DNA of 48,061 bases from Rhodoferax sp. (GTDB taxonomy: Bacteria; Pseudomonadota; Gammaproteobacteria; Burkholderiales; Burkholderiaceae_C), in NCBI GenBank assembly GCA_013791765.1, contig VMTC01000021.1, positions 1 through 48,061 on the forward strand, in the 5' to 3' direction. The notes under the pieces are model-generated. The model was not told where the DNA came from and did not search any database. It was given only the letters and a program-made list of their open reading frames with translations. The position numbers and the translations under genes were made by a program. This document shows, piece after piece, positions 19,192 to 27,562 of the stretch. Numbering within the stretch: position 1 is the stretch's first letter; every line of letters begins with the position of its first letter.

Positions 19192-22005
19192 TCAAAACTT
19201 GTATGACGCATTCAGGTACACGGTCCGGCCACGTGAATCGTAGTACCGGTCATCGTATCCAAACGGGTGTCCACGGTTGGAGCCACTAGTCGACACAACA
19301 AACGGTGGGTCCTTGTCTAACAGGTTTTGTACGCCAGCCGTTACAGACCACGTCTTGTTTGGCGACCATACGGTTTGCCAGTCGAGTGTCACATAGTTAC
19401 CAATGTCCATCCGAATATCTTCTGTACCCGTCACATTACCCGCAGCATCCAGTACTTCAACCGTGGTTTCTTGATCCCTATAGCCGGACTGGAAATTCGC
19501 CGCGAGCGTATTCGTCCAGTCACCACTCTTTAGGGAAGTTGACAGACGCCCTTTGGTTCGGAACGTAACAGTGCCAAGATCAGCAAAATTTCCGATTGCG
19601 GAATAATAGGGACCATTCTTTTCCAACTGACTTATTTCTCGCAGCATATAGGTCAAAGTGAGTTGACTTGACAGCAAACCAAATGACGTCTTCGTGCGGC
19701 CTTGGAAATCCAGGTCCAAACCCGTTGAATAGGATTTTCCTAGGTTTCGGTTGTCCGCAACAAAAGCCAGATAGGTTGTGCCAGTGCCTACATCTTGCTT
19801 CTTGGACCAAGATGAGGCAAAAGCCCCAGGATTCGCGAATACCAATTGCTCGGTCAGTTGCCCAAACGAATCAGCAATCTGTACGTGCCAAAGGTCGGCT
19901 CCGAAAGACATGGAGGAGCTTGGTTCGAAGCGCACGCCCAATGTAGCCTGCTTGGATTTTTCTGGGTCCAAATCCGGGTTGCCACCCGCGAGTTGGTCAT
20001 ACTGTCTATTGCCAGGTTGACATACTGCGCCATTCGCGGTGGCAACCGCCTGTAGGGCGGCGGTGCAAAGGTATTTATCGCTTGTAACGCCATAGCCGCG
20101 AAGGGTGGCATTTACCTGCGGAACTGTTGGTGCGTGAAAACCATTGCCGATTGAACCTCGAACCAGCCACTGCGAACTCGGTGTCCAACGGAAATTGGCT
20201 TTGGCAGTAGTCGCATTGCCGAAATCCGAATAATGATCAAAGCGAACGGCAGTACCTAATTCAAGGGATTTGCTGACCGGCATGACCAACTCACCAAATA
20301 CGCCTTGGGATGTTCGGCTGGCGGAGTATGGCGGCGACGAAGAGGCATCACCAAAACGCTGGTCGCAAGGATTAGCGGGTGTGCCGTCGCACAGCGTGCC
20401 CGCTACCGGGTCCGCAAGTTTTCCTTGGGCAAACAGGCTGGGTTTGGATTCAAAACTTTCACGATTGATATTGGCACCAACGCCTAACATCATTGCGCCA
20501 CCCGCCATCTGGGTCAACTCACGTGAGCCATTCAGGTTCAAAGAATCCAGACTGGACACGCCTCCATCCCAATAGCCAGTGTAGTTTGCGCCAGCAATTG
20601 CCGCTTGCGCCGCCGCAGATTGCTCACCAGGGCCAACAAATGGGTCGAGCAGTCCGCTGCTTCTTAGTGTACGAATCGCCAAAGCTCCTGGATAGCCAGA
20701 AAGACTCCCCTTAACATCACTGACTGAATGACTGTAGCCGGCGTTGTAATCCCATCCATACATCAAACCTTTGGAACCCAGCACGATGTTCGAGAAATCA
20801 GCAGTGTCGCTGCTGGTCCGCTTACCCATGTCGAACAGCCGATAGAAAGCGGTACTGTCGCCAGTGATACCTACAGGCAATAAATATTGGGTGTGCAAAG
20901 CCGACCCGGCGGGGATGCTGATCCCTCCCGGTACGGGTGCTATCCGCGACGTTTGACTGGTTCTAGAAAACAATACGTCGGCAAAAACTTCGTGTTCACC
21001 GATCTTCGTGGTCGCCGACGCCATGAAGTTGTCACGTTGGCGTTCAGGGTAAATTTCCAAGTCGCCAACAAAATCGTATCCGCAATAATCGTCCGCGAGT
21101 CCGGATCCGTCGTTGTATGGCTCTATCACGCGAAAAGTCTTGGCCGGGCATGTGCCGTTTGTTTTCTGGTACGGGCTGATCAATTGCCCTAAATCATCAA
21201 GTGCGTTGGCGGGTATGGGACTCGCCGAGAATTGCTGTTTCCGGTACTTTTTCCCGTTGTAATCAAATAGCACTTTTCCGGTCTTTGCAAACGACCGATC
21301 AGTGGAGAACAGTTGGGTCCGCTCGTCGTGACCAAATGAAAGCATCACGTTGTAGCCATTGTCTTCCAGCGTCCCAAAACCCTTGGTCGCACTCAAACGC
21401 TTCTCTTGCGCGCCTTTGGCCGGATTGGACATGCCGATGGTCACATCCCCCTCGGTTGAATTGCGCTTGGTGATGAAGTTGACAACGCCACCGATGGCAT
21501 CTGCACCGTAAAGCGCTGATGCACCATCCGTCAGCAATTCAACCCGGTCAATCGCTGACAGAGGAATGGAGTTCAAATCAAAACCGGCCGCAAACCCGGT
21601 GAGGGTTTGACCACCAAACTGGGCGAGGCGTCTGCCATTCAGCAATACAAGTGTTCGGGTTTCGCCAATATTGTGAATCGAGATGCCCGAAAAGCCAAAA
21701 CTTGAACCGCCCACTGATGCAGATTCACCAGTTGATCCTTGGGCAGACGAGAGCTTCTTTACCAGGTCAACCATCGAAGTAACACCGGAGGCTTTAATTT
21801 CCTCTGCTTTCATGACCGTGACGGGTAGCGCGCCTTCGGCGGCAATACGCTTAATTGACGAACCTGTAATTACAACGCGCTCCAACTGGGCCGCTTCTTG
21901 CGCCATCGCAGGCTGCACAGCCATTACCGCTGCACTAGCGCCGCAAGCAATGAGTACCGAGCGGCTCAACAGGTGGCGCCGGAACTTTGGGAAACTTTTT
22001 TGCAT
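19192..22005 (-). CDS. TonB-dependent outer-membrane receptor
   Basis: This 937-residue outer-membrane protein has a signal peptide ending near QPAMAQ. A TonB box-like LERVVITGSSIKR follows. The plug domain has LVLLNGRRLAQFGGQ and IDRVELLTDGASALYGADAI, and a 22-strand-type barrel ends in ASYKF with terminal Phe. The start at 22005 is followed at once by the basic, hydrophobic leader MQKSFPKFRRHLLSRS. These receptors import large substrates using energy passed by TonB. The neighbouring exbB-exbD-exbD-tonB genes and two peptide ABC importers suggest that peptides are the substrate, which is an inference. By eye the gene is less GC-rich than its neighbours, so it may have been acquired separately. 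Confidence 0.9.
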   Translation of the reverse strand: MQKSFPKFRRHLLSRSVLIACGASAAVMAVQPAMAQEAAQLERVVITGSSIKRIAAEGALPVTVMKAEEIKASGVTSMVDLVKKLSSAQGSTGESASVGGSSFGFSGISIHNIGETRTLVLLNGRRLAQFGGQTLTGFAAGFDLNSIPLSAIDRVELLTDGASALYGADAIGGVVNFITKRNSTEGDVTIGMSNPAKGAQEKRLSATKGFGTLEDNGYNVMLSFGHDERTQLFSTDRSFAKTGKVLFDYNGKKYRKQQFSASPIPANALDDLGQLISPYQKTNGTCPAKTFRVIEPYNDGSGLADDYCGYDFVGDLEIYPERQRDNFMASATTKIGEHEVFADVLFSRTSQTSRIAPVPGGISIPAGSALHTQYLLPVGITGDSTAFYRLFDMGKRTSSDTADFSNIVLGSKGLMYGWDYNAGYSHSVSDVKGSLSGYPGALAIRTLRSSGLLDPFVGPGEQSAAAQAAIAGANYTGYWDGGVSSLDSLNLNGSRELTQMAGGAMMLGVGANINRESFESKPSLFAQGKLADPVAGTLCDGTPANPCDQRFGDASSSPPYSASRTSQGVFGELVMPVSKSLELGTAVRFDHYSDFGNATTAKANFRWTPSSQWLVRGSIGNGFHAPTVPQVNATLRGYGVTSDKYLCTAALQAVATANGAVCQPGNRQYDQLAGGNPDLDPEKSKQATLGVRFEPSSSMSFGADLWHVQIADSFGQLTEQLVFANPGAFASSWSKKQDVGTGTTYLAFVADNRNLGKSYSTGLDLDFQGRTKTSFGLLSSQLTLTYMLREISQLEKNGPYYSAIGNFADLGTVTFRTKGRLSTSLKSGDWTNTLAANFQSGYRDQETTVEVLDAAGNVTGTEDIRMDIGNYVTLDWQTVWSPNKTWSVTAGVQNLLDKDPPFVVSTSGSNRGHPFGYDDRYYDSRGRTVYLNASYKF

Positions 22006-22077
22006 GAATTCTCCAATGAAAAATGGATTTAAAAAATTTGTGCTGTGAAATTGAAAAACCAGCTAGCAATTTATCAA

Positions 22078-22107
22078 GTTACACAACGTTTCACAACTTT
22101 ACACGGA
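22078..22107 (-). promoter_or_regulatory. Ten-base tandem repeats upstream of the receptor gene
   Basis: On the plus strand GTTACACAAC (22078-22087) is followed directly by GTTTCACAAC (22088-22097) and then TTTACACGGA. These are three units at a ten-base period, 70-100 bp upstream of the receptor start at 22005. Helical phasing suggests side-by-side binding of a regulator. No factor can be named. Confidence 0.35.
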
Positions 22108-22152
22108 CATCAAAATCTTTGCATTAGTCATTTCCCTTGGTTTGCGACGTGT

Positions 22153-22180
22153 GTCGTTTCTAAACGTCAGCGGAAACGAC
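22153..22180. promoter_or_regulatory. Inverted repeat between tonB and the receptor gene
   Basis: GTCGTTTC (22153-22160) and GAAACGAC (22173-22180) form a perfect 8-bp inverted repeat with a 12-nt centre. There is no T tract on the receptor-transcript strand, so an operator is as likely as a terminator for tonB. It is the only strong dyad in this 245-bp gap. Confidence 0.35.
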
Positions 22181-22250
22181 AAAATTGACTTGCAACGACT
22201 TGCTGCAGACCGGGGCGGCAGTATTCGTGATGAAAGGCGACCGACCCCTC

Positions 22251-22910
22251 TTACTCCACCTTGAAACCGAACTCCTGCGTTGCGATGACTTCACCCCCAT
22301 CGGTCATGCATTTGTATTGCATCATGGCGTCCTTGACGGCCGCATGAAACACGCGCGGACCGGACAGTATGGTCACGTCCTGAATTACACCGTCCTTGAT
22401 GCGAATCTGCGCCTTGACCACACCCTCGGTGCCATCCTGCAGTGCCTTACGCGGCATCTCGGGCGCCACCTGGGTCGGACAGGCAACACCGATGGTGGTG
22501 CGCTTGGGGCCGACAGCCACCGGGGCCGCAGGCGGGGGTGGCGGTGCAATCACTGCGGGTGCTGTGGGCACAACCTGGGTTGATTGGATCGCAGGAGCGT
22601 TCGACGACACCTGGGGCGTCACATCCGGTGGTGGCACGTAGGGCGGCGGCGGCGCATCCAGCTTGGGCATCGTGACCGGCTTCTCGATCTTCTTGGGCGG
22701 CGGCGGCGGTGGCGGCGGCGGTGGAATGATCACCTCCTGAATGACCACCGCCTCCAGCGGCTTCTTGACGAAATTGAGTCCCTTGCGTGCCAGCCCAGAG
22801 ACCAAGGCATAGCCAAGAAGCGCGTGCAACACAACGACGATGACAATACCCTTGAAACGTCGCGACGGGTCCCGGGTCTGGAACCGGTAATCCATGCCGA
22901 GGTGATTCAT
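22251..22910 (-). CDS. tonB: TonB energy-transducing protein
   Basis: This 219-residue inner-membrane protein spans the periplasm. It has a short cytoplasmic N-terminus, one membrane helix (IVIVVVLHALLGYALVSG, near residues 22-40) and a proline-rich spacer with a run of ten prolines followed by KKIEKP. The C-terminal domain is of the TonB type (GVVKAQIRIKDGVIQDVTI, ending KVE). The start ATG 22910 overlaps the upstream exbD stop as ATGA; an internal ATG at 22895 is the alternative. It couples ExbBD proton flow to the adjacent receptor. Confidence 0.88.
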   Translation of the reverse strand: MNHLGMDYRFQTRDPSRRFKGIVIVVVLHALLGYALVSGLARKGLNFVKKPLEAVVIQEVIIPPPPPPPPPPKKIEKPVTMPKLDAPPPPYVPPPDVTPQVSSNAPAIQSTQVVPTAPAVIAPPPPPAAPVAVGPKRTTIGVACPTQVAPEMPRKALQDGTEGVVKAQIRIKDGVIQDVTILSGPRVFHAAVKDAMMQYKCMTDGGEVIATQEFGFKVE

Positions 22911-23335
22911 TGGATAAACTGCTCAGCGCCAATGACGGCAATTTTGTTCAAGCCCATGCGCTTGCTGCTTGAGAGAACGTTGGCAAATACGGCGTATTGC
23001 GACGCTTTGTTGGGCCGAATATGCACCTCGGGCTGAAACGATTGCTGGCCGATCAGTTTCATTTTTTCGTCCAACTCTTGCGCTGATACCGGCAATCCTT
23101 GCCAATAGACGACGCTCTGTTCGTCGATATCAATCTGGATTTTTTCGGGCTTGACCAGGCTAGTGGGCGGGGCGCCGACCGGCATTTCAAGGTTGACGGC
23201 ATGGAGTTGAATCGGAATGGTGATGATCAACATGACCAATAAGACCAGCATGACATCAATCAACGGGGTGGTGTTGATTTCCATCATCATTTCGGGATCA
23301 CCGGAGCCGCTGGCGCTACCTATGTGCATTGACAT
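22907..23335 (-). CDS. exbD: ExbD-family protein 2
   Basis: This 142-residue protein has a short cytoplasmic N-terminus and one membrane helix beginning TTPLIDVMLVLLVMLI, in which the Asp of PLIDVM is the expected proton-carrying residue. A periplasmic domain ends in MGLNKIAVIGAEQFIQ. It is the second of two exbD genes in the cluster and is coupled to tonB by a 4-bp overlap. It works with ExbB in the proton-driven motor. The presence of two different ExbDs resembles the exbD1/exbD2 arrangement in Xanthomonas. Confidence 0.87.
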   Translation of the reverse strand: MSMHIGSASGSGDPEMMMEINTTPLIDVMLVLLVMLIITIPIQLHAVNLEMPVGAPPTSLVKPEKIQIDIDEQSVVYWQGLPVSAQELDEKMKLIGQQSFQPEVHIRPNKASQYAVFANVLSSSKRMGLNKIAVIGAEQFIQ

Positions 23336-23356
23336 GGAATTAATCCTTGTTGGGTA

Positions 23357-23791
23357 TCAGCCGCCCAATGGCGGCGGTTCAGTGATAAAGGCGACCTTGA
23401 CGATGCCTGCGCGCTGGCAGGCCAGCAACACTTTGCCCACGCCCTCATAGCGGGCACTCATGTCGCCGCGCACCTGTACTTCGGGCTGTGGCTTGACGTT
23501 GGAGACTTTTTTTAGTTTCTCTACCAATGCGTCAACGTTCTTGATTCGGGCGTCGTACCAGAAAATGTCGCCAGCCTGGTCGACCGAGATGATGATGTTC
23601 TCGGGCTTGCTTTCCCGCACTTCAACGCGTTCTTTGGGCAATGAGAGCTTGATGGAAGTGGTGACCACGGGAATAGTGATCAGGAAGATGATCAACAACA
23701 CCAGCATCACGTCAACCAGGGGCGTGGTGTTGATGGCCGACATGACAGCGTCGTCGCCGTTGTCGTCATTGGAGCCGACGTTCATGGACAT
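23357..23791 (-). CDS. exbD: ExbD-family protein 1
   Basis: This 144-residue protein has the ExbD architecture: a cytoplasmic acidic N-terminus (GSNDDNGDDAVMSAI) and a membrane helix starting TTPLVDVMLVLLIIFLI with the conserved Asp. The periplasmic domain ends KVAFITEPPPLGG. It lies 43 bp after exbB and 21 bp before the second exbD. The two ExbDs differ clearly in the periplasmic half, so they are not a recent duplication. Confidence 0.87.
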   Translation of the reverse strand: MSMNVGSNDDNGDDAVMSAINTTPLVDVMLVLLIIFLITIPVVTTSIKLSLPKERVEVRESKPENIIISVDQAGDIFWYDARIKNVDALVEKLKKVSNVKPQPEVQVRGDMSARYEGVGKVLLACQRAGIVKVAFITEPPPLGG

Positions 23792-23834
23792 AGCGGATTC
23801 CTAAAGGGCAAAGGTCTGCGGCTACTCGCGACGC

Positions 23835-24695
23835 TCAAGCCTTGGCCACCGAACCCAGCACCACAGCGTGCAAATCGCTGCTGAAGGCGCGCACATCGTC
23901 CATCACCGCCTTGTTGCGGCGCACCAGCCAGTTGTAAGCCAGCACCGCCGGCACGGCAACGGCCAGACCAATGGCGGTCATGAGCAGCGCCTCGCCCACC
24001 GGGCCGGCTACCTTGTCGATGGAGGCCTGGCCGGAGATGCCGATGGCGGTCAGTGCGTGGTAAATGCCCCAAACCGTGCCGAACAGTCCCACAAAGGGGG
24101 AAATGGAGCCAACCGTGGCGAGAAATGCCAGGCCACCCTGCGTGTTGCTTTGAATGCGATCGACCGCGCGCTGAATGCCCATGGCCATCCACTCGTTGAG
24201 CGGGATGTGGCCCATCAGGCCTTCGTGTTTCTCGATCGCATTGGTGGCCGCATCGGCCATAAAGCGGTAAGGACTGTTCTTCTCCAGCGCGGCTGCGCCT
24301 TGCTGCACGGTCCCGGCGGTCCAGAAGTTCTTGACGGCGGCTTTTGACTGGCGCCCCATCTTGGCCTGCTCGAGCACCTTGACAATCATGATGTACCAAC
24401 TGCCCACGCTCATGATGAGCAGCAGCGCCAGGACGATCTTGGCAACTGCATCGGACGTTTTCCACAGTGATTCAAGACCGTAGGGGTTCTCGGCTGATTC
24501 AACGGCTTTTTTCGGCGCGACAACAGCGCCATCAGCCATCGGCATGACAGGAGCTGCGGGCGCTACAGTTTGCGCAGCGTCGGATGCGACGGGAGCGGGT
24601 GTCGCCTGGGCATGCACCATTGCCGGCGCCAGCGTTAAAGCCAGTCCCAGCGCGCAGGCGCAGGACGCGATCAATTGACTCATCTTGATATGCAC
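23835..24695 (-). CDS. exbB: ExbB/MotA-TolQ family proton channel
   Basis: This 286-residue protein has an N-terminal signal-like segment (ASCACALGLALTLAPAMVHA) and an Ala/Pro-rich periplasmic stretch. Three membrane helices follow, with the large cytoplasmic loop after the first (SVGSWYIMIVKVLEQ). The channel helices contain GLFGTVWGIYHALTAIG and MTAIGLAVAVPAVLAYN. The start is GTG 24695 because AAGGAA sits 6 nt upstream; the ATG at 24683 would be too far from it. It forms the proton channel with ExbD. The 213 bp upstream contain no gene, and an AT-rich stretch near 24710-24775 could hold the promoter. Confidence 0.87.
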   Translation of the reverse strand: MHIKMSQLIASCACALGLALTLAPAMVHAQATPAPVASDAAQTVAPAAPVMPMADGAVVAPKKAVESAENPYGLESLWKTSDAVAKIVLALLLIMSVGSWYIMIVKVLEQAKMGRQSKAAVKNFWTAGTVQQGAAALEKNSPYRFMADAATNAIEKHEGLMGHIPLNEWMAMGIQRAVDRIQSNTQGGLAFLATVGSISPFVGLFGTVWGIYHALTAIGISGQASIDKVAGPVGEALLMTAIGLAVAVPAVLAYNWLVRRNKAVMDDVRAFSSDLHAVVLGSVAKA

Positions 24696-24908
24696 AATGT
24701 TTCCTTAAATAGAAATAGAAAGGAAGGCAACCCCATCCCTGGAGTTGCCAACATCCAATAAAAATAGTGCCGCGAGTATAGAGGTCAGCCTGGGGCAAGC
24801 AGCCTAGGGCAAGCCCTAGGAAATCGACCTGATTCTGTCTGTTAAAGAGTGTTACTGGTCGTTTGCGCGGTTTTAGAGGTTTCAGCTTAACTATGTGCTT
24901 GACTGCTT

Positions 24909-26399
24909 CTACAACCCCAGATACCGACGCTCCAGATGCTGGCGAAAATGTGCAGGATTGAGTGCTTCACCAGTCGCACGTTTGACCAGTTCGTCGGTGG
25001 ACCAGCGGCTGCCTTCGCACCAGATATGCTTTTCAAGCCAACTGAAAATAAATGACAAATTGCCCGCCAGCACCTGTGCATCCAGGTCAGGCTGACTGCC
25101 TCGCATCGACGCAGAAAACTGCGCGCCGTACATGGACCCGAGCGTGTAACTTGGAAAGTAACCAAAGCTGCCCCCTGGCCAATGCACGTCTTGCAAACAT
25201 CCGTCTTGAAAATTGCCGCGCGTGTCTTGCCCCAGGTAGCTCATCATTTTTTCATCCCACATCGCGGGGATGTCCTCGGCTTCGATCTCGCCCTCGATCA
25301 ATGCCCGCTCAATCTCAAAGCGCAGGATGATGTGGGCCGGATAGGTCAATTCGTCCGCATCGACCCGGATCAGACCGGGCTTTACGCGGCTGAACAAGGT
25401 TGCCAGATTTGTGGTGTCAAAGGCTGCCTGCTGGCCCAGATGCTCATTGATCAAGGGCGCAATCAACGCCAGGAATTGCGGGCTGCGTCCCAACTGCATT
25501 TCAAAAAACAGGCTCTGGCTCTCATGAATGCCCATGGAGCGGGCTTGCCCTACCGGCAAATGGACCAACTCGCGGGGCAAGCCTTGCTCATAACGGGCGT
25601 GGCCGGTTTCGTGGACGATGCCCATCAGGCTGCGCATGAAATCGTCTTCGCTGTAACGCGTGGTGATGCGCACATCTTCGGCCACGCCGCCGCAAAACGG
25701 GTGCGTTGAGACGTCGAGTCGGCCGGCATCAAAGTCAAACTGCAGGACTTTCATGATCTCAAGGCCCAGCGATCGCTGCTGGCTGATGGGGAACGGGCCC
25801 TGGGGCTGGATCACGGTTTCAAGCGACTGTTTGGCCACGGTTTTTCGAATGAGTTCAGGCAGCCAGCTTTTGACATCGCCAAAAATGCGATCAATATCGA
25901 CCGAGCGCATGCCCGGCTCATATTTATCCATCAGGGCGTCGTAACACGTGCTGCCCTTGGCATCGGCGAGCAGCCGCGCTTCTTGCCGCGCCAGCGCCAC
26001 AACTTCGCGAAAATTGCCCAGAAAGCCTTGCCAGTCATTGTGCTTGCGCTGGGTCCGCCAGGCATGTTCACAACGGGATTGGGCGAGACTTTGGGCTTCC
26101 ACCAAACGCTCAGGCAGCCGTCTGGCCTCTTCCCAATGGCGCCGCATTTCCCGCACCGACGCCCGTTCATCCTCGGTCAGATTCTCGGCGGCGGCACCCT
26201 TGAACAGACCTTCAAGCGACTCGCTGGTCAGCGTCTGATGCATCAACACCTGAAGTTCTGCCAAGGCCGCTGCGCGCGCCTCATTTCCTTTGGGCGGCAT
26301 CATGGCAGACTGGTCCCAGCCGACCATTGATGCCAGATGCGCGTAACGGTAAAGCCGGGTAAAAGTGGTGATCAGGTTTTGGGCAAATGGTTGGGTCAT
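24909..26399 (-). CDS. Thermostable-type metallocarboxypeptidase (family M32)
   Basis: This 496-residue cytoplasmic zinc peptidase has the HExxH motif in GIVHETGHARYEQG (near residue 263). The following MGIHESQSLFFEMQLGRS contains the third metal ligand region, the M32 signature HESQSL. The N-terminus is MTQPFAQNLITTFTRLYRYA. I chose ATG 26399 because it gives the usual M32 length of about 500; the open frame continues to 26846 but reads as low-quality Arg/His-rich sequence. The enzyme removes C-terminal residues from peptides. Its place upstream of the TonB and peptide-transport genes fits intracellular peptide breakdown. Confidence 0.88.
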   Translation of the reverse strand: MTQPFAQNLITTFTRLYRYAHLASMVGWDQSAMMPPKGNEARAAALAELQVLMHQTLTSESLEGLFKGAAAENLTEDERASVREMRRHWEEARRLPERLVEAQSLAQSRCEHAWRTQRKHNDWQGFLGNFREVVALARQEARLLADAKGSTCYDALMDKYEPGMRSVDIDRIFGDVKSWLPELIRKTVAKQSLETVIQPQGPFPISQQRSLGLEIMKVLQFDFDAGRLDVSTHPFCGGVAEDVRITTRYSEDDFMRSLMGIVHETGHARYEQGLPRELVHLPVGQARSMGIHESQSLFFEMQLGRSPQFLALIAPLINEHLGQQAAFDTTNLATLFSRVKPGLIRVDADELTYPAHIILRFEIERALIEGEIEAEDIPAMWDEKMMSYLGQDTRGNFQDGCLQDVHWPGGSFGYFPSYTLGSMYGAQFSASMRGSQPDLDAQVLAGNLSFIFSWLEKHIWCEGSRWSTDELVKRATGEALNPAHFRQHLERRYLGL

Positions 26400-26674
26400 G
26401 AAAAAGTCTCGTTGAACTGATGAGGTTAAGACAGGCGCTGTTGCGGGTCTAATGCCCGCAGTTGGCGCAGCTTGTCGGCAATCTTGATCTTCAGGCAACT
26501 CTCGCCTGCGGCAAAACCGCCAACTTAAGGATAAAAACTCCAACCATATGAGCCCAAGTATCGCACCCAAATTGGGCCTCTCAAAGCAAGCACATTCGCG
26601 CTCGCCAGACTGATTTTCCAGGAATTTGACCCAGACACAGCCCCCTCGCCCTGGACCTGCGCACCACAGACATC

Positions 26675-26911
26675 TCACGGTGGTGGCCCGCGTGCCGGCG
26701 TGATGCGCGGGGCTTCTGGGTCGGCGCCGATGTGACCCAGTATCTTGTGAATGTCTGAGCTGAAGCTGATGAACGCAATGAGGCGCTTGGCTGCGCCACA
26801 GTGCGGGCAGATCAGTGGAAACACCTCGGCGGATGTGGCGTCGCACGGATCCTTCACTCCGAGTACGGGGCTAACCAAAAGCCCATTTTTGGGGTGTTCG
26901 ATGACAGGCAT
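26675..26911 (-). pseudogene. C-terminal fragment of an IS91-family transposase
   Basis: The minus-strand frame contains EVFPLICPHCGAAKRLIAF and GHIGADPEAPRITPARGPP. This is the zinc-ribbon and tail region typical of IS91/IS801-like transposases (pattern EVFPL-CP-CGG-MRLIAF, then HIG, then SPARGPP). Only ~65 residues of a protein of roughly 400 remain. The upstream part is missing and no element ends are visible. It marks a former insertion between the carboxypeptidase and deacetylase genes. Confidence 0.7.
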
Positions 26912-26927
26912 CAGTCATAATGTTGCT

Positions 26928-26985
26928 ATTTATACAGGAGCTACTTACCCTTATTATTCGTGGGCTAGAGGTCAAAAAAGCTTAA
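26928..26985 (+). repeat. Short interspersed repeat, copy B
   Basis: AGCTAC is followed by a 12-nt spacer and TTCGTGGGCTAGAGG, matching copy A (AGCTGC, 12 nt, GACGTGGGCTAGAGC) with the same spacing and a similar AT-rich right flank. It lies immediately beside the IS91 fragment. Confidence 0.55.
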
Positions 26986-27146
26986 AATTTTCCCGCTGAT
27001 TCCTGGTGCCTTGAACTTGGGGCGAATGGCTGAACCCCGGTGTCGTCGACGATCAGCTCATGCTTTTCAGGAGATCATAATCAAGCAATGTAACGACTGG
27101 TTTCCAAGTTCCATCTGCATCGAACCCGTGGGCCACCAATACAAGT

Positions 27147-27551
27147 ATGAAGACAGACTCCCGACCCCCATCCTTGATGCATTTGTTGTCGCCCGCAAAC
27201 TGGCTGGCTGTGGCGCTGGTTTCAGCCCTGCTCGCGACCGGATCGGCATGGGTGCTGGCGTCGCGCTCTCAAGGCGGGTTCCTTGATGTGCCCGGTCAGG
27301 TGTATGACTCGGTTGAGCGATTCCTGTTCGACACCATACGCTTGAGCTTCAAGTCCAGGATGAAGGGCGGACTGTCCGAGGACGTGTTTGTAGCACCCCG
27401 GGGCCTGCTGGACCAGAATGCAAGCTTCAATTGGCTGGACAATTCGCAGGACATCGAAGCCCGGCAAGCCGACGCACCGCCCCCGGCGACCGCACCCTTG
27501 CGCCTTCTGGATCCGCAATGGCAACCCGATTTTTCGGGCCTCCCCCAGTAA
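27147..27551 (+). CDS. Small single-span membrane protein upstream of polysaccharide deacetylase
   Basis: I do not recognise the family. The 134-residue product has one hydrophobic helix near residues 17-38 (NWLAVALVSALLATGSAWVL). A soluble part follows with PGQVYDSVERFLFDTIRLSF and a C-terminal Pro/Ala-rich stretch with LLDPQWQPDFSGLPQ. ATG 27147 is used; ATG 27177 would shorten it by ten residues. The stop is 11 bp before the deacetylase start, so it is probably co-transcribed and may be a partner in a polysaccharide-processing complex, a role inferred only from position. Confidence 0.6.
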   Translation: MKTDSRPPSLMHLLSPANWLAVALVSALLATGSAWVLASRSQGGFLDVPGQVYDSVERFLFDTIRLSFKSRMKGGLSEDVFVAPRGLLDQNASFNWLDNSQDIEARQADAPPPATAPLRLLDPQWQPDFSGLPQ

Positions 27552-27562
27552 ATGAACAGCCC

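Larger units (their letters stand above)
26400..27146. other. Gene-free stretch holding remnants
   Basis: This 747-bp gap has no intact gene. It holds the IS91-type fragment and repeat copy B listed separately. At 26430-26520 the minus strand reads LKIKIADKLRQLRALDPQQ before a stop, which may be the tail of a lost gene that I do not recognise. The last ~140 bp before 27147 probably carry the promoter of the deacetylase operon. I see no strong consensus there. Confidence 0.5.

Noticed and set aside
22660-22740. GGC-rich trinucleotide repeat in tonB
   Set aside because: It encodes the proline spacer expected in TonB and is not a separate repeat element.
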